Assembly (NCBI GenBank): GCA_002254335.1
Contig: NIVA01000015.1
Span: 1-15,587, forward strand
Reading direction: 5' to 3'
From: Bacteroidetes bacterium 4572_114
GTDB taxonomy: Bacteria; Bacteroidota; Bacteroidia; Bacteroidales; 4484-276
Length of the DNA: 15,587 nucleotides
The notes beneath the pieces are model-generated. The model worked only from the letters and a program-made list of their open reading frames with translations, searched no databases and was not told the DNA's origin. The translations under genes and the position numbers were made by a program. How positions within the stretch are numbered: position 1 is the first letter of the stretch; each line of letters opens with the position of its first letter. This document shows, one piece after another, positions 1 through 8,400 of the stretch.

Positions 1-301
1 TCTTTGAAAAAATTGTAGAATTATAAAATTATTTTTAAAAACAATTTTTTGCTTCATTTATATCTTCAAAAAATAGAATTTCTTGATATTCTAATCCATT
101 TTTTGTTGTATGGCATCCTGAGTTTCGTTGCAACTGCTTAATATTATACAAAGAAGAAAAATAAGGGAACTTTGTTTTTTCATCTGTTTATATTTTAACC
201 ATAAAAGGCATAAAAGAACATATAAGAAAAATAATATAGCAACATAATCATGCTCCTGTGTGCCAATTTGCCTTGCCCTGTGTGTTTTATTTCCCTATAT
301 A
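1..301. other. AT-rich gene-free stretch downstream of the kinase gene
   Basis: I see no credible coding region, RNA gene or clear intrinsic terminator here. The DNA is strongly AT-rich. The only structure I can point to is a 10-bp inverted repeat, AAAAAATTGT at 7-16 and ACAATTTTTT at 41-50, with a 24-nt loop. It is pure low-complexity A/T apart from one G/C pair and may be chance. This stretch is the 3' end of the minus-strand locus, so the transcript probably ends here. Confidence 0.6.
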
Positions 302-1243
302 TCATAACAAAGCCTTAATGATTTGATTCAATACCTCCTCTTGTTTCTCTATTTCCAACAGCAACTTAAACTGTGTACGGCATCTGTCGAGATTATGGTT
401 TTTGCGTGTTGTATTAAAATACACATCACCATTCAGGAAGTCGGTGAGAAAACGCAGCCCAATCATAAAGGTCATTATTTTCCCACCAAAAACCAGGTGG
501 GCTTTTTCTGTTTCAGTAAGTACATCTTTCACGGCAATCCCTTTCAGGGTCTTCCTGTCTAACAATACATTGTTGATTTTCGTGTCGTTATGTGTTACCC
601 TTATTGGTAACTTATTGCCTTCCAATAACTCTTTCAGGCTATCACTTAAATGCTCGTGTGATTTCACAAATTCTATTTCTGTTGTAGCAAATTGTTTGCG
701 GTTTTGAGGGTTTTCTTCAAGGACATCCTTAAATGAATTCATCCTCATCTCAAGATTATGGAAATCTTTGATGACCGGATAGAAATCATCAGGGTCGAGA
801 TCGGCCAGATTTTCCTGAAAATACCCAAGTGCCTTTGCCGCTTCATAAGCAGTTTCAGGTTTTTCGGCCACATCAAAAGAGGTGCTGCCCGAAACGAAGT
901 TCATCATCCGCCAATAATTCCCATCCTTATCTTTATAATGGTTGTCGCCATTATTGCACAAAATTATTTCCAAATCCCTAAACCTGTGATCATTGTTGGT
1001 CTTTTGCTTACTGTAAAGATGCTTCAATGCCTTGATGATATTCCGGTTCATCTCCCCGATATTTTTGAAGATGTTATGGTTTAACCGTTGCAGGATATAC
1101 TTTTCAGCAGATGTTGTAACCAAATAGGTGTCGTTGATGTGGCCACTTCCATAAGGTTTTGCCTTGATAAAGTTACCTGTAATTGAGAAATTATTTGTGA
1201 TTATTGCGAGTTCTTGTTGCTGCATCTTTATAAAATCAGACAT
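302..1243 (-). CDS. N-acetylhexosamine 1-kinase-like phosphotransferase (APH fold) with internal catalytic deletion
   Basis: This 313-aa protein belongs to the aminoglycoside-phosphotransferase-fold family that includes NahK, which phosphorylates GlcNAc/GalNAc at C1 using ATP. Visible motifs are the N-terminal nucleotide-loop region YGSGHINDTYLV (about 31-42), the catalytic loop THNDTKINNVLLD (217-229, with H218, D220 and N225) and the C-terminal signatures FLTDFLNGDVYF and HNLDRCRTQFKL (265-294). Family members usually have about 360 residues and place an IDLDT-type metal-binding motif, followed by a DFGD stretch, directly after KGIxV. Here KGIAV (234-238) runs straight into KDVLTETEK (239-247), so about 45 residues are missing in frame, including the DFG-equivalent Asp. 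The reading frame is otherwise intact. The ATG follows the GH109 stop after 3 nt, so the two are probably cotranscribed. Family assignment is firm; catalytic activity is doubtful. Confidence 0.85.
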   Translation of the reverse strand: MSDFIKMQQQELAIITNNFSITGNFIKAKPYGSGHINDTYLVTTSAEKYILQRLNHNIFKNIGEMNRNIIKALKHLYSKQKTNNDHRFRDLEIILCNNGDNHYKDKDGNYWRMMNFVSGSTSFDVAEKPETAYEAAKALGYFQENLADLDPDDFYPVIKDFHNLEMRMNSFKDVLEENPQNRKQFATTEIEFVKSHEHLSDSLKELLEGNKLPIRVTHNDTKINNVLLDRKTLKGIAVKDVLTETEKAHLVFGGKIMTFMIGLRFLTDFLNGDVYFNTTRKNHNLDRCRTQFKLLLEIEKQEEVLNQIIKALL

Positions 1244-1246
1244 TTA

Positions 1247-2638
1247 TTATTTTGTGAAGTAAGTAACAGTATTTACCTTATCGTAAGTCCCACGTGTAAA
1301 ATCAGGGACAACAATTGGCATGCTTTGGTTTTCGGTTGATATTTTTGAAAGTTCAATAATCGACGACCATTCAGCCGCATCATATACATCCTGGTCCAAT
1401 GGCAGCCCGTTTCTGAGGCAGTAAATCAAACGATAGTCCATAATAAAATCCATGCCGCCATGGCCGCCAACTTCTTTTGCTTTTTCTTCAATATCTTTTA
1501 CGATAGGATGGGCATAAACTTTTAAGAGGGAATCTAATTGGCTGTCGGGCAGAAAATGATGGGCATTTGGATCGAGGGCGATCCCTTTTTTAGGATATTT
1601 TTGGGCAAACCCCTTAGTCCCGCTCACAAGATGTAAACGGCTATATGGCCGGGGGCTGGTAACATCGTGCTGCAACATTATTGTTTTACCGTTTTTGGTT
1701 TTGATAAGTGATGTGTTGATGTCGCCCTTTTCATATGTCCTCTTTGCATAATCTGAACCTTCACCAAATTTTTCTATGGCATAGGCCGTCATCCCAAATT
1801 GACCGCTCGACATTGATGTTATGTAATCCATTTTATCTCCCCTGTGGATATTCATAATGTGGCAGATTGGGCCAAAACCATGTGTTGGATAAGTGTTGCC
1901 ATCAGTTTTTTCAAGATGCTTCAACCGCCACATGTTCCAGTATCCATCCTCGTCAAAATTTAGCCATCTTAAATCATGGATATAAGCACCTTCACAATGG
2001 ATGACTTCACCAAACAAACCCTGTTGGGCCATATTTAGGGTGGCGATTTCAAAAAAGTCGTAATTACAATTTTCTAATTGCATGCAGTGTTTTCGGGTTT
2101 TTTCGGCGGTGTTCACCAGTTGCCAACACTCATCAATCGTTAACGCTGCCGGTACTTCGGTGGCCACATGTTTGCCATGTTCCATTGCATAAACTGCTAT
2201 TGGTGTGTGCAAATCCCAATGGGTGCAGACGTAAATTAAATCGATGTCATCCCTTTCGCAAATGGTTTTCCAATCGTCTGCCCCTGTGTAAACATCAGCT
2301 TTTGGCAGTCCCTTTTTCAGTAAGGTCTGCTGGCTTTTTTCTACATTTTCAGGAACAACGTCACACAGTGCCACAACCTTAACACCATCAATAAATGTGT
2401 AGCGGTAAACGGCGCCCGAACCCCTCATACCAAGCCCGATAAAAGCAATGCGGACTGTGTCAATTGGTTCGCACCTAAGTTCAATAACATCTTTCTGCCC
2501 TTCAGGCCGGTCGGGGACAGGGAATAAATCCTGAGCTTTAAATAAAGCATCGTTTGCTGATTTTTGATCAATATCAGTACCACAGGAGATGATTAAAGTT
2601 GTGAGGACTGCAAATAGTACAAATGAAATTTTTCTCAT
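1247..2638 (-). CDS. GH109-type glycosidase / Gfo-Idh-MocA family lipoprotein (alpha-N-acetylgalactosaminidase-like)
   Basis: This 463-aa exported protein has a lipoprotein signal, with hydrophobic residues 4-17 and lipobox IISC giving Cys19. A Rossmann NAD(P)-binding domain follows: IAFIGLGMRGSG at 64-75, the acidic end of beta-2 at LCDV (91-94), and YVCTHWDLH at 136-144. The usual EKP of sugar dehydrogenases is EVPAA (161-165). ENCNYDFFE (189-197) and YPTHGFGPI (250-258) follow; these motifs resemble GH109 proteins, which use bound NAD+ in an oxidation-elimination-hydration-reduction cycle to cleave alpha-GalNAc. Substrate is inferred from family resemblance. A plain oxidoreductase acting on another sugar is the main alternative. 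It lies between the FISUMP gene and an N-acetylhexosamine-kinase-like gene, which supports an amino-sugar role. The start is the ATG that yields an intact signal peptide. Confidence 0.85.
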   Translation of the reverse strand: MRKISFVLFAVLTTLIISCGTDIDQKSANDALFKAQDLFPVPDRPEGQKDVIELRCEPIDTVRIAFIGLGMRGSGAVYRYTFIDGVKVVALCDVVPENVEKSQQTLLKKGLPKADVYTGADDWKTICERDDIDLIYVCTHWDLHTPIAVYAMEHGKHVATEVPAALTIDECWQLVNTAEKTRKHCMQLENCNYDFFEIATLNMAQQGLFGEVIHCEGAYIHDLRWLNFDEDGYWNMWRLKHLEKTDGNTYPTHGFGPICHIMNIHRGDKMDYITSMSSGQFGMTAYAIEKFGEGSDYAKRTYEKGDINTSLIKTKNGKTIMLQHDVTSPRPYSRLHLVSGTKGFAQKYPKKGIALDPNAHHFLPDSQLDSLLKVYAHPIVKDIEEKAKEVGGHGGMDFIMDYRLIYCLRNGLPLDQDVYDAAEWSSIIELSKISTENQSMPIVVPDFTRGTYDKVNTVTYFTK

Positions 2639-2679
2639 AATATGTTTTGTTTATTTTATCGACATCCATTCCTACTTTA

Positions 2680-2845
2680 GTGTTTGTCCATAATGTCAAC
2701 GGTTTGTGATTTCAGATTAACGATTAACGACCCCGAAAGCTTTCGGGGATGATTTTTGATTTGTCTGGCGTTCACACATTTCTGAAATCAAAAATCGTTA
2801 ATCATCAATCATCAATCAGTTTTATGGTACTTTATGGACAGACAC
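2680..2845. repeat. Small inverted-repeat-bounded intergenic element
   Basis: The gap between the FISUMP gene and the GH109 gene is bounded by imperfect inverted repeats: GTGTTTGTCCATAA at 2680-2693 and TTATGGACAGACAC at 2832-2845 (13 of 14 complementary). Inside are a second exact 10-bp inverted pair, TGATTTCAGA (2708-2717) with TCTGAAATCA (2781-2790), 7-bp tandem repeats (GATTAAC at 2716-2729) and matching RC text (AATCGTTAATC at 2794-2804), plus a perfect palindrome at 2731-2748. It has no coding content. It resembles a short non-autonomous or degenerate intergenic element, but I cannot name a family. Confidence 0.45.
2731..2748. terminator. Perfect 18-bp palindrome, possible hairpin or attenuator between FISUMP and GH109 genes
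   Basis: CCCCGAAAG at 2731-2739 is followed directly by its exact complement CTTTCGGGG at 2740-2748. It is GC-rich within AT-rich intergenic DNA, so it would fold as a stable hairpin in the minus-strand transcript (tight loop formed from the central bases). No clean U-tract follows in the minus-strand direction. It could attenuate transcription into the GH109 and kinase genes, stabilise the upstream mRNA, or simply be an interspersed palindrome. Confidence 0.45.
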
Positions 2846-2853
2846 AACTAACC

Positions 2854-3624
2854 CTATTCGTTTTTAATACACCTTACCGAAAATGCATTTTCAATATTTG
2901 TATGGCTTCTTTTTATATCAGCATGTCCGTACGAAAGTAACCTAAACCATGCACCGGAATTTTCTTTTTTGGTGGAAGACCAGAGATAATTGGCACACAG
3001 TTCCTTGTCGAAAACTTTGTCTTCGTGATATCGGATACCGGCCGGCATTGCACTGAACCCGTAAGAATTTGTTGCCCCAATATTTGGACCGTACCAATAT
3101 TCGAAACCGATCTTCTTCATCATTCCCCCGGCATTGTAGCCCCTCCAGCCAATGGTATCCCAAATGGTATCATTTACCGGATGGAGACTGTCAAGTGCCC
3201 CCTCAAGTATGGTCCAGTCGGCATCGGTTGGGACGTGCCATCCATTGGGGCAAATCCCCTGACTTGTAGTATCGCTGTAATTCATTAACTCGTCCCAGGT
3301 GTACATCCCACCATATTTTTCGCAATTGGCAATTAGGTCTTTATAACAGTACTTTTCGATAGTATCGTTATTTTTCAGGGTGTCGTGGGATGGCAACCCT
3401 GTCCCAATGTTCAGGTTTTCCCGCATCCAGCATTGATCGCCAATTTTAATGGTGTTGTACGACTGGCCCCCGTATTCAACTTTCGGGATACCTTCGCATG
3501 GTGTACCATAATTTTCGTCAACAACCACCGGTGTAGCTTCATCTTCATCCTTGCATGAGGTGATCAGGTATAGGATAAAAAAGATAAATGCGCTGATCAG
3601 TAAGATTCTATTTTTAGTTTTCAT
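2854..3624 (-). CDS. FISUMP-domain surface lipoprotein (putative SGBP-position protein)
   Basis: This 256-aa lipoprotein has a hydrophobic signal (7-20) and lipobox ITSC giving Cys24. The next residues, KDEDE, form an acidic run like the lipoprotein export signal that sends Bacteroidota lipoproteins to the cell surface. The rest matches the Fibrobacter succinogenes major paralogous (FISUMP) domain: IGDQCWMRENL (61-71), CPNGWHVPTDADW (125-137), GFSAMPAG (189-196), LWSST (214-218) and the C-terminal FSVRCIK (248-254). Its biochemical role is not established. As the first gene after susD it occupies the position where SusE/F-like surface glycan-binding proteins are often found, so glycan binding is a reasonable guess. 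Its leader is a copy of the susC leader, which suggests co-regulation with susC. Confidence 0.85.
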   Translation of the reverse strand: MKTKNRILLISAFIFFILYLITSCKDEDEATPVVVDENYGTPCEGIPKVEYGGQSYNTIKIGDQCWMRENLNIGTGLPSHDTLKNNDTIEKYCYKDLIANCEKYGGMYTWDELMNYSDTTSQGICPNGWHVPTDADWTILEGALDSLHPVNDTIWDTIGWRGYNAGGMMKKIGFEYWYGPNIGATNSYGFSAMPAGIRYHEDKVFDKELCANYLWSSTKKENSGAWFRLLSYGHADIKRSHTNIENAFSVRCIKNE

Positions 3625-3661
3625 TATTGTACTTTTTTAATTTAATACCAACTATGGGTTA

Positions 3662-3813
3662 AGTCTAAAAAGCCAGATTTTGCCGCTAAACTTGTCCGTC
3701 CATACGGATGTCTTTCAGTCATATGGATGCGCTAATATATTTTTCAAACTACCTTATGATCATGTGTTTGAAATAAATAAATTTCGTTAATTTTCAAAAA
3801 CTTCATTTTTAGA
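3662..3813 (-). repeat. Duplicated lacI-end/susC-leader segment, copy A (leader of FISUMP gene)
   Basis: About 152 nt closely match 8735-8887 in the same orientation. A 49-nt block (3688-3736) is identical to 8761-8809, and flanking parts differ by scattered substitutions and small indels. On the minus strand the segment starts immediately after the susD stop codon and ends 37 nt before the FISUMP ATG. Its first 27 nt can be read as SKNEVFEN-stop, identical in protein sequence to the last eight residues of the LacI protein encoded in copy B, with one silent change and TAA instead of TAG. It therefore looks like a copied lacI-susC junction that now serves as promoter or leader of the FISUMP gene. 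Confidence 0.85.
3701..3729. promoter_or_regulatory. Paired direct repeats CATACGGATG / CATATGGATG (copy A)
   Basis: CATACGGATG (3701-3710) and CATATGGATG (3720-3729) are 19 bp apart start to start, close to two helical turns. Both fit CAT-N4-ATG, and the first is a near-palindrome with a central CG. They lie inside the 49-nt block that is identical between the FISUMP and susC leaders, upstream of both genes on the minus strand. A regulator binding site is a plausible reading. Which protein binds is unknown; the adjacent LacI regulator is the obvious candidate. Confidence 0.5.
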
Positions 3814-5391
3814 TCACTCCATCCACCAAACTTTAACCGTTGATAAATCGCCACCCATTTTGGCAACTTGCGCCGACCAGTTGATGGTATTATGTTCCGA
3901 TTCGGAGGGCGGATAAGGGAGCCTGAAATAATCAAGTGGCCCTCCTTCACGGGGTGTTTGTTTGGTGCGGCGGGCCAGGCAAAATGCCTCCCAGGGTTGC
4001 CTGAATCCATCAACCCATCGCTGTGCATACAATAGCTCCAGTTTTTCTTCAACAAAAAATATTTTATTGGCAATGTCGTATGGATTGGTGAGTTCGTAGT
4101 TTGGATCGGTATAGAGCCAGATTGATGAATTATTTTTCAGGTTGTCCCAAAATTCCATCGAAGTAATTATTGCTTCGAAATATTCTGCAGAGCCTAAATC
4201 AGGGTCCTGTGGTAAGCCGATCCCCCGGAAATAGGCTTCAGATTTGATGAAGTAGTACTCTGCCCCGGTAAGTATAATTTCAGGTATATCGTTTTCGTCC
4301 CTGATCAAATAGTAGTTTAAAGGTGAATAAATACAGTCAGTCCCCTTGATGGTATAATTCAAATCGCGGTGCAGGCCGTAAGGGATACCTCCTGATGGCG
4401 GGGTGTTTGCGTTGGGTACCTGCGGATAAGCAACCCATTGGTTATCATTATTGGTTTCGAAAAACAGAAATGCCCTGGGGTCGAAAATGCCGGTGCCGTT
4501 TGTGCTGTCATTTTCCGACATTTGATCCCAGATAGTACTCCCCATGCGGAGGTGCTTGTGTTCGCGGAACGACCAGTTTGTGCTTTCGCGCAGCCAGCTT
4601 TGTTTTGATGGCAGCATCACCACATCTTCCCCCGGTTCGATAACAGGTAAATTATTTTCAATAATTTCCGTAATAATCGTGGCGGCAAGTTCCGGTTCTT
4701 TTTCAGCAATCCGCATGGCATGGCGCAACCTGAGCGAGTTGGCGAATTTAATCCACATCAGCAGGTTGCCATCAAACAGATTGTCGTAATAAGCAATACT
4801 GTAAAATGTGCCCCCTGTTGTGCTTACTGTTTCAAGGCTAATATTTTCGGCGGCCCATTTCAGCTCATCAAGCAAAAACAGGTAGATGTCCTCCTGGCTA
4901 TCATATTTTGGGTGAAGATATTCAACCCCTTCATAACCACGCCCTGCCCCAAAAAATGGCATGTCACCAAAAAGATCGGTTACCCTGAAGGTTTTGTATG
5001 CCAATAAAATCTTTGCCATGCCCCTTACATTGTTCAGTGAATCGGGATGGCCCGGGTTTTCCATTTCATCCAACCTTTTCTCAATATCACGGATGTGCGC
5101 CAACGCAATGTAATAGTTCGACCAAATGTCTTCGGTGCCAATGCTCAGGTTCGACCAGGCTTCGCTGGTGAGTGCGGCCAATTGGGTTTGCTTGTACAAT
5201 ACTTCATTATGAACATAAAACTGTTCGTCCCATCCCAAACGCAGCGAGTTTACAACATTATTAAACAGCGGCCCAACATTAGTGATAGTGGTTGCATAGG
5301 GGTTTTTATTTATTTCATCAAAATCCTTTTCGCAGGAAACAAGCACTGCCAGGCCGCAAATCAGGAGGACATTTATTAATATTTTTTTCAT
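3814..5391 (-). CDS. SusD/RagB-family outer-membrane lipoprotein
   Basis: This 525-aa protein has a lipoprotein signal with Cys20 in LVSCEKDFDEINKNPY. The FDEINKNP text just after the cysteine is typical of SusD-like proteins, and the acidic/lysine stretch EKDFDE fits surface display. SusD proteins form the glycan-binding lid of the SusCD import complex through a TPR-like helical fold. The N-terminal NPYATTITNVGPLF and the C-terminal LDYFRLPYPPSESEHN (about 486-501) look like the SusD-like subgroup rather than classical starch SusD. That subgroup call is from memory of the family. The gene starts 30 nt after susC and is certainly its partner. Its TGA stop abuts the duplicated leader segment, and the frame continues as SKNEVFEN after that stop. 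Confidence 0.93.
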   Translation of the reverse strand: MKKILINVLLICGLAVLVSCEKDFDEINKNPYATTITNVGPLFNNVVNSLRLGWDEQFYVHNEVLYKQTQLAALTSEAWSNLSIGTEDIWSNYYIALAHIRDIEKRLDEMENPGHPDSLNNVRGMAKILLAYKTFRVTDLFGDMPFFGAGRGYEGVEYLHPKYDSQEDIYLFLLDELKWAAENISLETVSTTGGTFYSIAYYDNLFDGNLLMWIKFANSLRLRHAMRIAEKEPELAATIITEIIENNLPVIEPGEDVVMLPSKQSWLRESTNWSFREHKHLRMGSTIWDQMSENDSTNGTGIFDPRAFLFFETNNDNQWVAYPQVPNANTPPSGGIPYGLHRDLNYTIKGTDCIYSPLNYYLIRDENDIPEIILTGAEYYFIKSEAYFRGIGLPQDPDLGSAEYFEAIITSMEFWDNLKNNSSIWLYTDPNYELTNPYDIANKIFFVEEKLELLYAQRWVDGFRQPWEAFCLARRTKQTPREGGPLDYFRLPYPPSESEHNTINWSAQVAKMGGDLSTVKVWWME

Positions 5392-5421
5392 CGTTATATT
5401 GTTTATCAGATGTTGGTATTT

Positions 5422-8400
5422 TTAAAAAGATGCAGTAATCCCAAATGAAATTGATCGCGTGCCGGGATACGATGCCCATTCCAGGCCCTGGGCATTTCCC
5501 GATCCCATTACACCTTCGGGGTTAATTTTGTTGGGCAGTGAGGAGTAGAAATAGAAAAGGTTGCGCCCCACGGCCGACAGGGTCAGAGTTTGGAAAATCC
5601 TGGTCTTTTCGATGACAGTTGCAGGTACTGTGAAGGTCAGTGAAATTTCGCGCATTTTCACCCATGAATTTTCGATAATGCCCGGTGTGGAAATAAATTT
5701 TCCCCAGCCACCGGCATTGGGCATGTATTTAAAGTAGTAATGCACTACCTTTTCGTTGGGCGTTCCATCTTCGTAAACACCCGGCAGGATGACCCCAACA
5801 TTTCGTGTTATACCATCCGGATCGGTATAAGGCAGTCCTCCACCCTCACGTTCAAGCAGGGTTTCGGGTGCCTGGCCGGTTTGCAGGCCAATTACTTGTG
5901 ACCCGGAATAAATATCACCGCCCCATTTGGTGTCCACCAACGTAGAAAGGGTGAAGCCTTTCCAGATTAAACGCATCGACCAGCCACCAATAAAATCAGG
6001 GGATGCATTCCCGATGGGTACCCTGTTTTCAGTAATTTTATATGTAGTGCCATCATCGCTAAGGATTGGTTGCCCGTTTTCGTGATACACATAATCATAT
6101 CCCACAATAGTCCCGTATTCATCACCTTCGCGCACTGCAATGGCCGGGCCGTTCAATCCCCAGATATTGGCAAGTTCCAATGGCTCTGAACTTTCACCCA
6201 GGCTTATTACATAATTCCTGTTGCGGCTGAAGTTTATCCCGGTTTCAAAAACCAAATCCGGCTTGTTAAGTATTACATAATTTAAAATGATTTCAAAACC
6301 TTTGTTTTCGAGTTCGCCATTATTTATCACTATCCCGGTTGCGCCCGAGGATGTGGGCACGGGCAAAGTCAGGATTTGATTATCCGAATTAATATGATAA
6401 TATGTAAAATCCAGGCTCAGGTGTTCGTTGAACATTCCGAGGGTAGTACCAAATTCGTATGATTTTGCCCTTTGGGGTGCAAGCTCAAGTGGGGGGATAG
6501 TTGGGTCGAGCTGCGAAGTTTGCGAATTTCCAAAGGTCCCTGAGTAATAAACAAAATCCAGTTGGTAGGGATAGGTGTCGGTTGCAGCAATGGCCAGCGA
6601 ACCTTTTAGTTTCCAGAAATTTAGCAGCGATGATTTAAAACTAAATGCCTCGGTCGGGATAAAACTCATCGAAAGGGATGGGTAGAAATAGGAATTATTA
6701 TTTGCCGGTAGGGTAGATGACCAGTCGTTTCTTCCTGTTAATTCCATAAATAAATAATTGTCCCAGCCCAGGTTTAGGAACGAAAACAGAGAATTGATGT
6801 CCTTGTCATTCCATGCTTCACGTCTGTTATCTGCCTGATATGTTATCTGTTCAGGATTTTCGAAATTGGATGAATTAAAAAGCCAGGGATCGATCCATTT
6901 GCCCGATTTGGCTTTGGTGCGGTAATATCTCCGCTGATAATGGGTTCCGCCCAACGACCATTTAACATCGAGTTTTGAGTCAAGAAAGTTATTTTTATGT
7001 GCTGTGATAAGGAAGTCGTTATTGATTACCTTCTGACGCGATAATTCACTTTCGTAATAACCGTCAAGGGTCCCTGTCAGGTCAGTAGGATTAAATCGTG
7101 TATCTCTATGGTCGGAGGTAAAATCAATCCCCAGGCGGCCCATGGCCGTGAGCCACGGGGTGATATTCCAGGACAGGCTGAATGAACCGATAAGTTTGTC
7201 GCGGGCAAGCGAAGTATTATTATTGTAAAACTCCCACCAGGTGTATGGCGAAATGTACCAAAAAGGGTAGTTGCCGCCCCATTCATTTCGAGTGCCATCA
7301 GGGTTTGCATAGTATTGTTCCTCGATCCCCTTCCAGCTTCGCGGCCAGGAATATAACGATCCTTTACTGAATGAGCTGTACGATTCGCCGATATTTGGGC
7401 TGTTAAGCCGGTTGAAATTTATGTAGGAGACAGCCACATCGGCCTTTAATGTTGATGAAATGTTAATATTGGAACCCAGGTTTATGGTTGTCTGGTCGTA
7501 ATTACTGTTGGGGATGATGGGGGAGTGGTCGGTCCGTGTCATCGAAACCCTGATTGTGCCCAAATCACTGCCACCTGAAAACGACAGGTTGTGTGTGGCC
7601 GTGCTGCCATTGTCAAAATATAGTTTTATGTTGTCGGGTTGTGGAGACCAGGGGCGCATTTTCCCATCCCACCATTTCACCATCTGGCCCTCCATTTTCG
7701 GTCCCCATGAGGCTGCCGTGCCATAATATCCAAATAATTCAGAAGTTGGTTTGCCAAAGGGGCCATTGTTGGTGTGTGTTGAAGTTGGGTAAATATAAGT
7801 ACCGGAACTGTCTTCCATAAATGCCGGCCCGGACAGGGTCAATGGCCCACCTGCACCATAGCTGTTTTGTACATCCCGGTAACGGTAAGGGTTAAGGATT
7901 TTATAGTTAAAGCAATAGTTGATGCCAACCCCTTTTTGCTTTTTTCCGCGTTTGGTTGTAATCAACACAACCCCGTTGGCACCTTTTGATCCGTAAAGTG
8001 CCGATGCCGTTGGGCCTTTTAAAATACTAACATCCTCAATGTCGGCCTGGTTGATGTTATTGATTGCCGATCCCCAGTCCTGGCCCCTGCCGATATTTGT
8101 CAACCCCGGTTCATTTTCAAGGGGCACGCCATCAACCACAATCAGCGGCTGGTTGTCGGTTGTAAGATTGTTGTTCCCTCTTATCACGATACGGGTTGTG
8201 CCCCCTTCTATGCCGTCAGGTTCTGAAATTTGTACCCCTGCCGACCTGCCACTCAATGCAGTGACCACATTTTGTGCATTCGACTTCTCTAATTCCGAAC
8301 CCTCAAAACTTTGGGTGGTGTAACCAATTTCCCTTTTTTCGCGCTTGATGCCCAATGCAGTTACTACAACCTCCTCCAGGTGTTGGGCTTCGGGTACCAA

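Noticed and set aside
7..50. 10-bp A/T inverted repeat as a terminator for the minus-strand locus
   Set aside because: The stem is almost pure A/T with a 24-nt loop, and it lies about 250 nt past the kinase stop; this is too weak to call a terminator.
302..1084. Plus-strand open frames across the kinase gene
   Set aside because: They lack family resemblance and overlap a minus-strand gene with clear conserved motifs.
2749..2940. 63-aa plus-strand frame over the intergenic element
   Set aside because: It is composed of repeat sequence and the antisense of the FISUMP gene end, with no recognisable domain.
3744..4073. 109-aa frame overlapping the end of susD
   Set aside because: It lies in another frame of susD and the duplicated leader, with no recognisable features. 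It is a shadow of susD.
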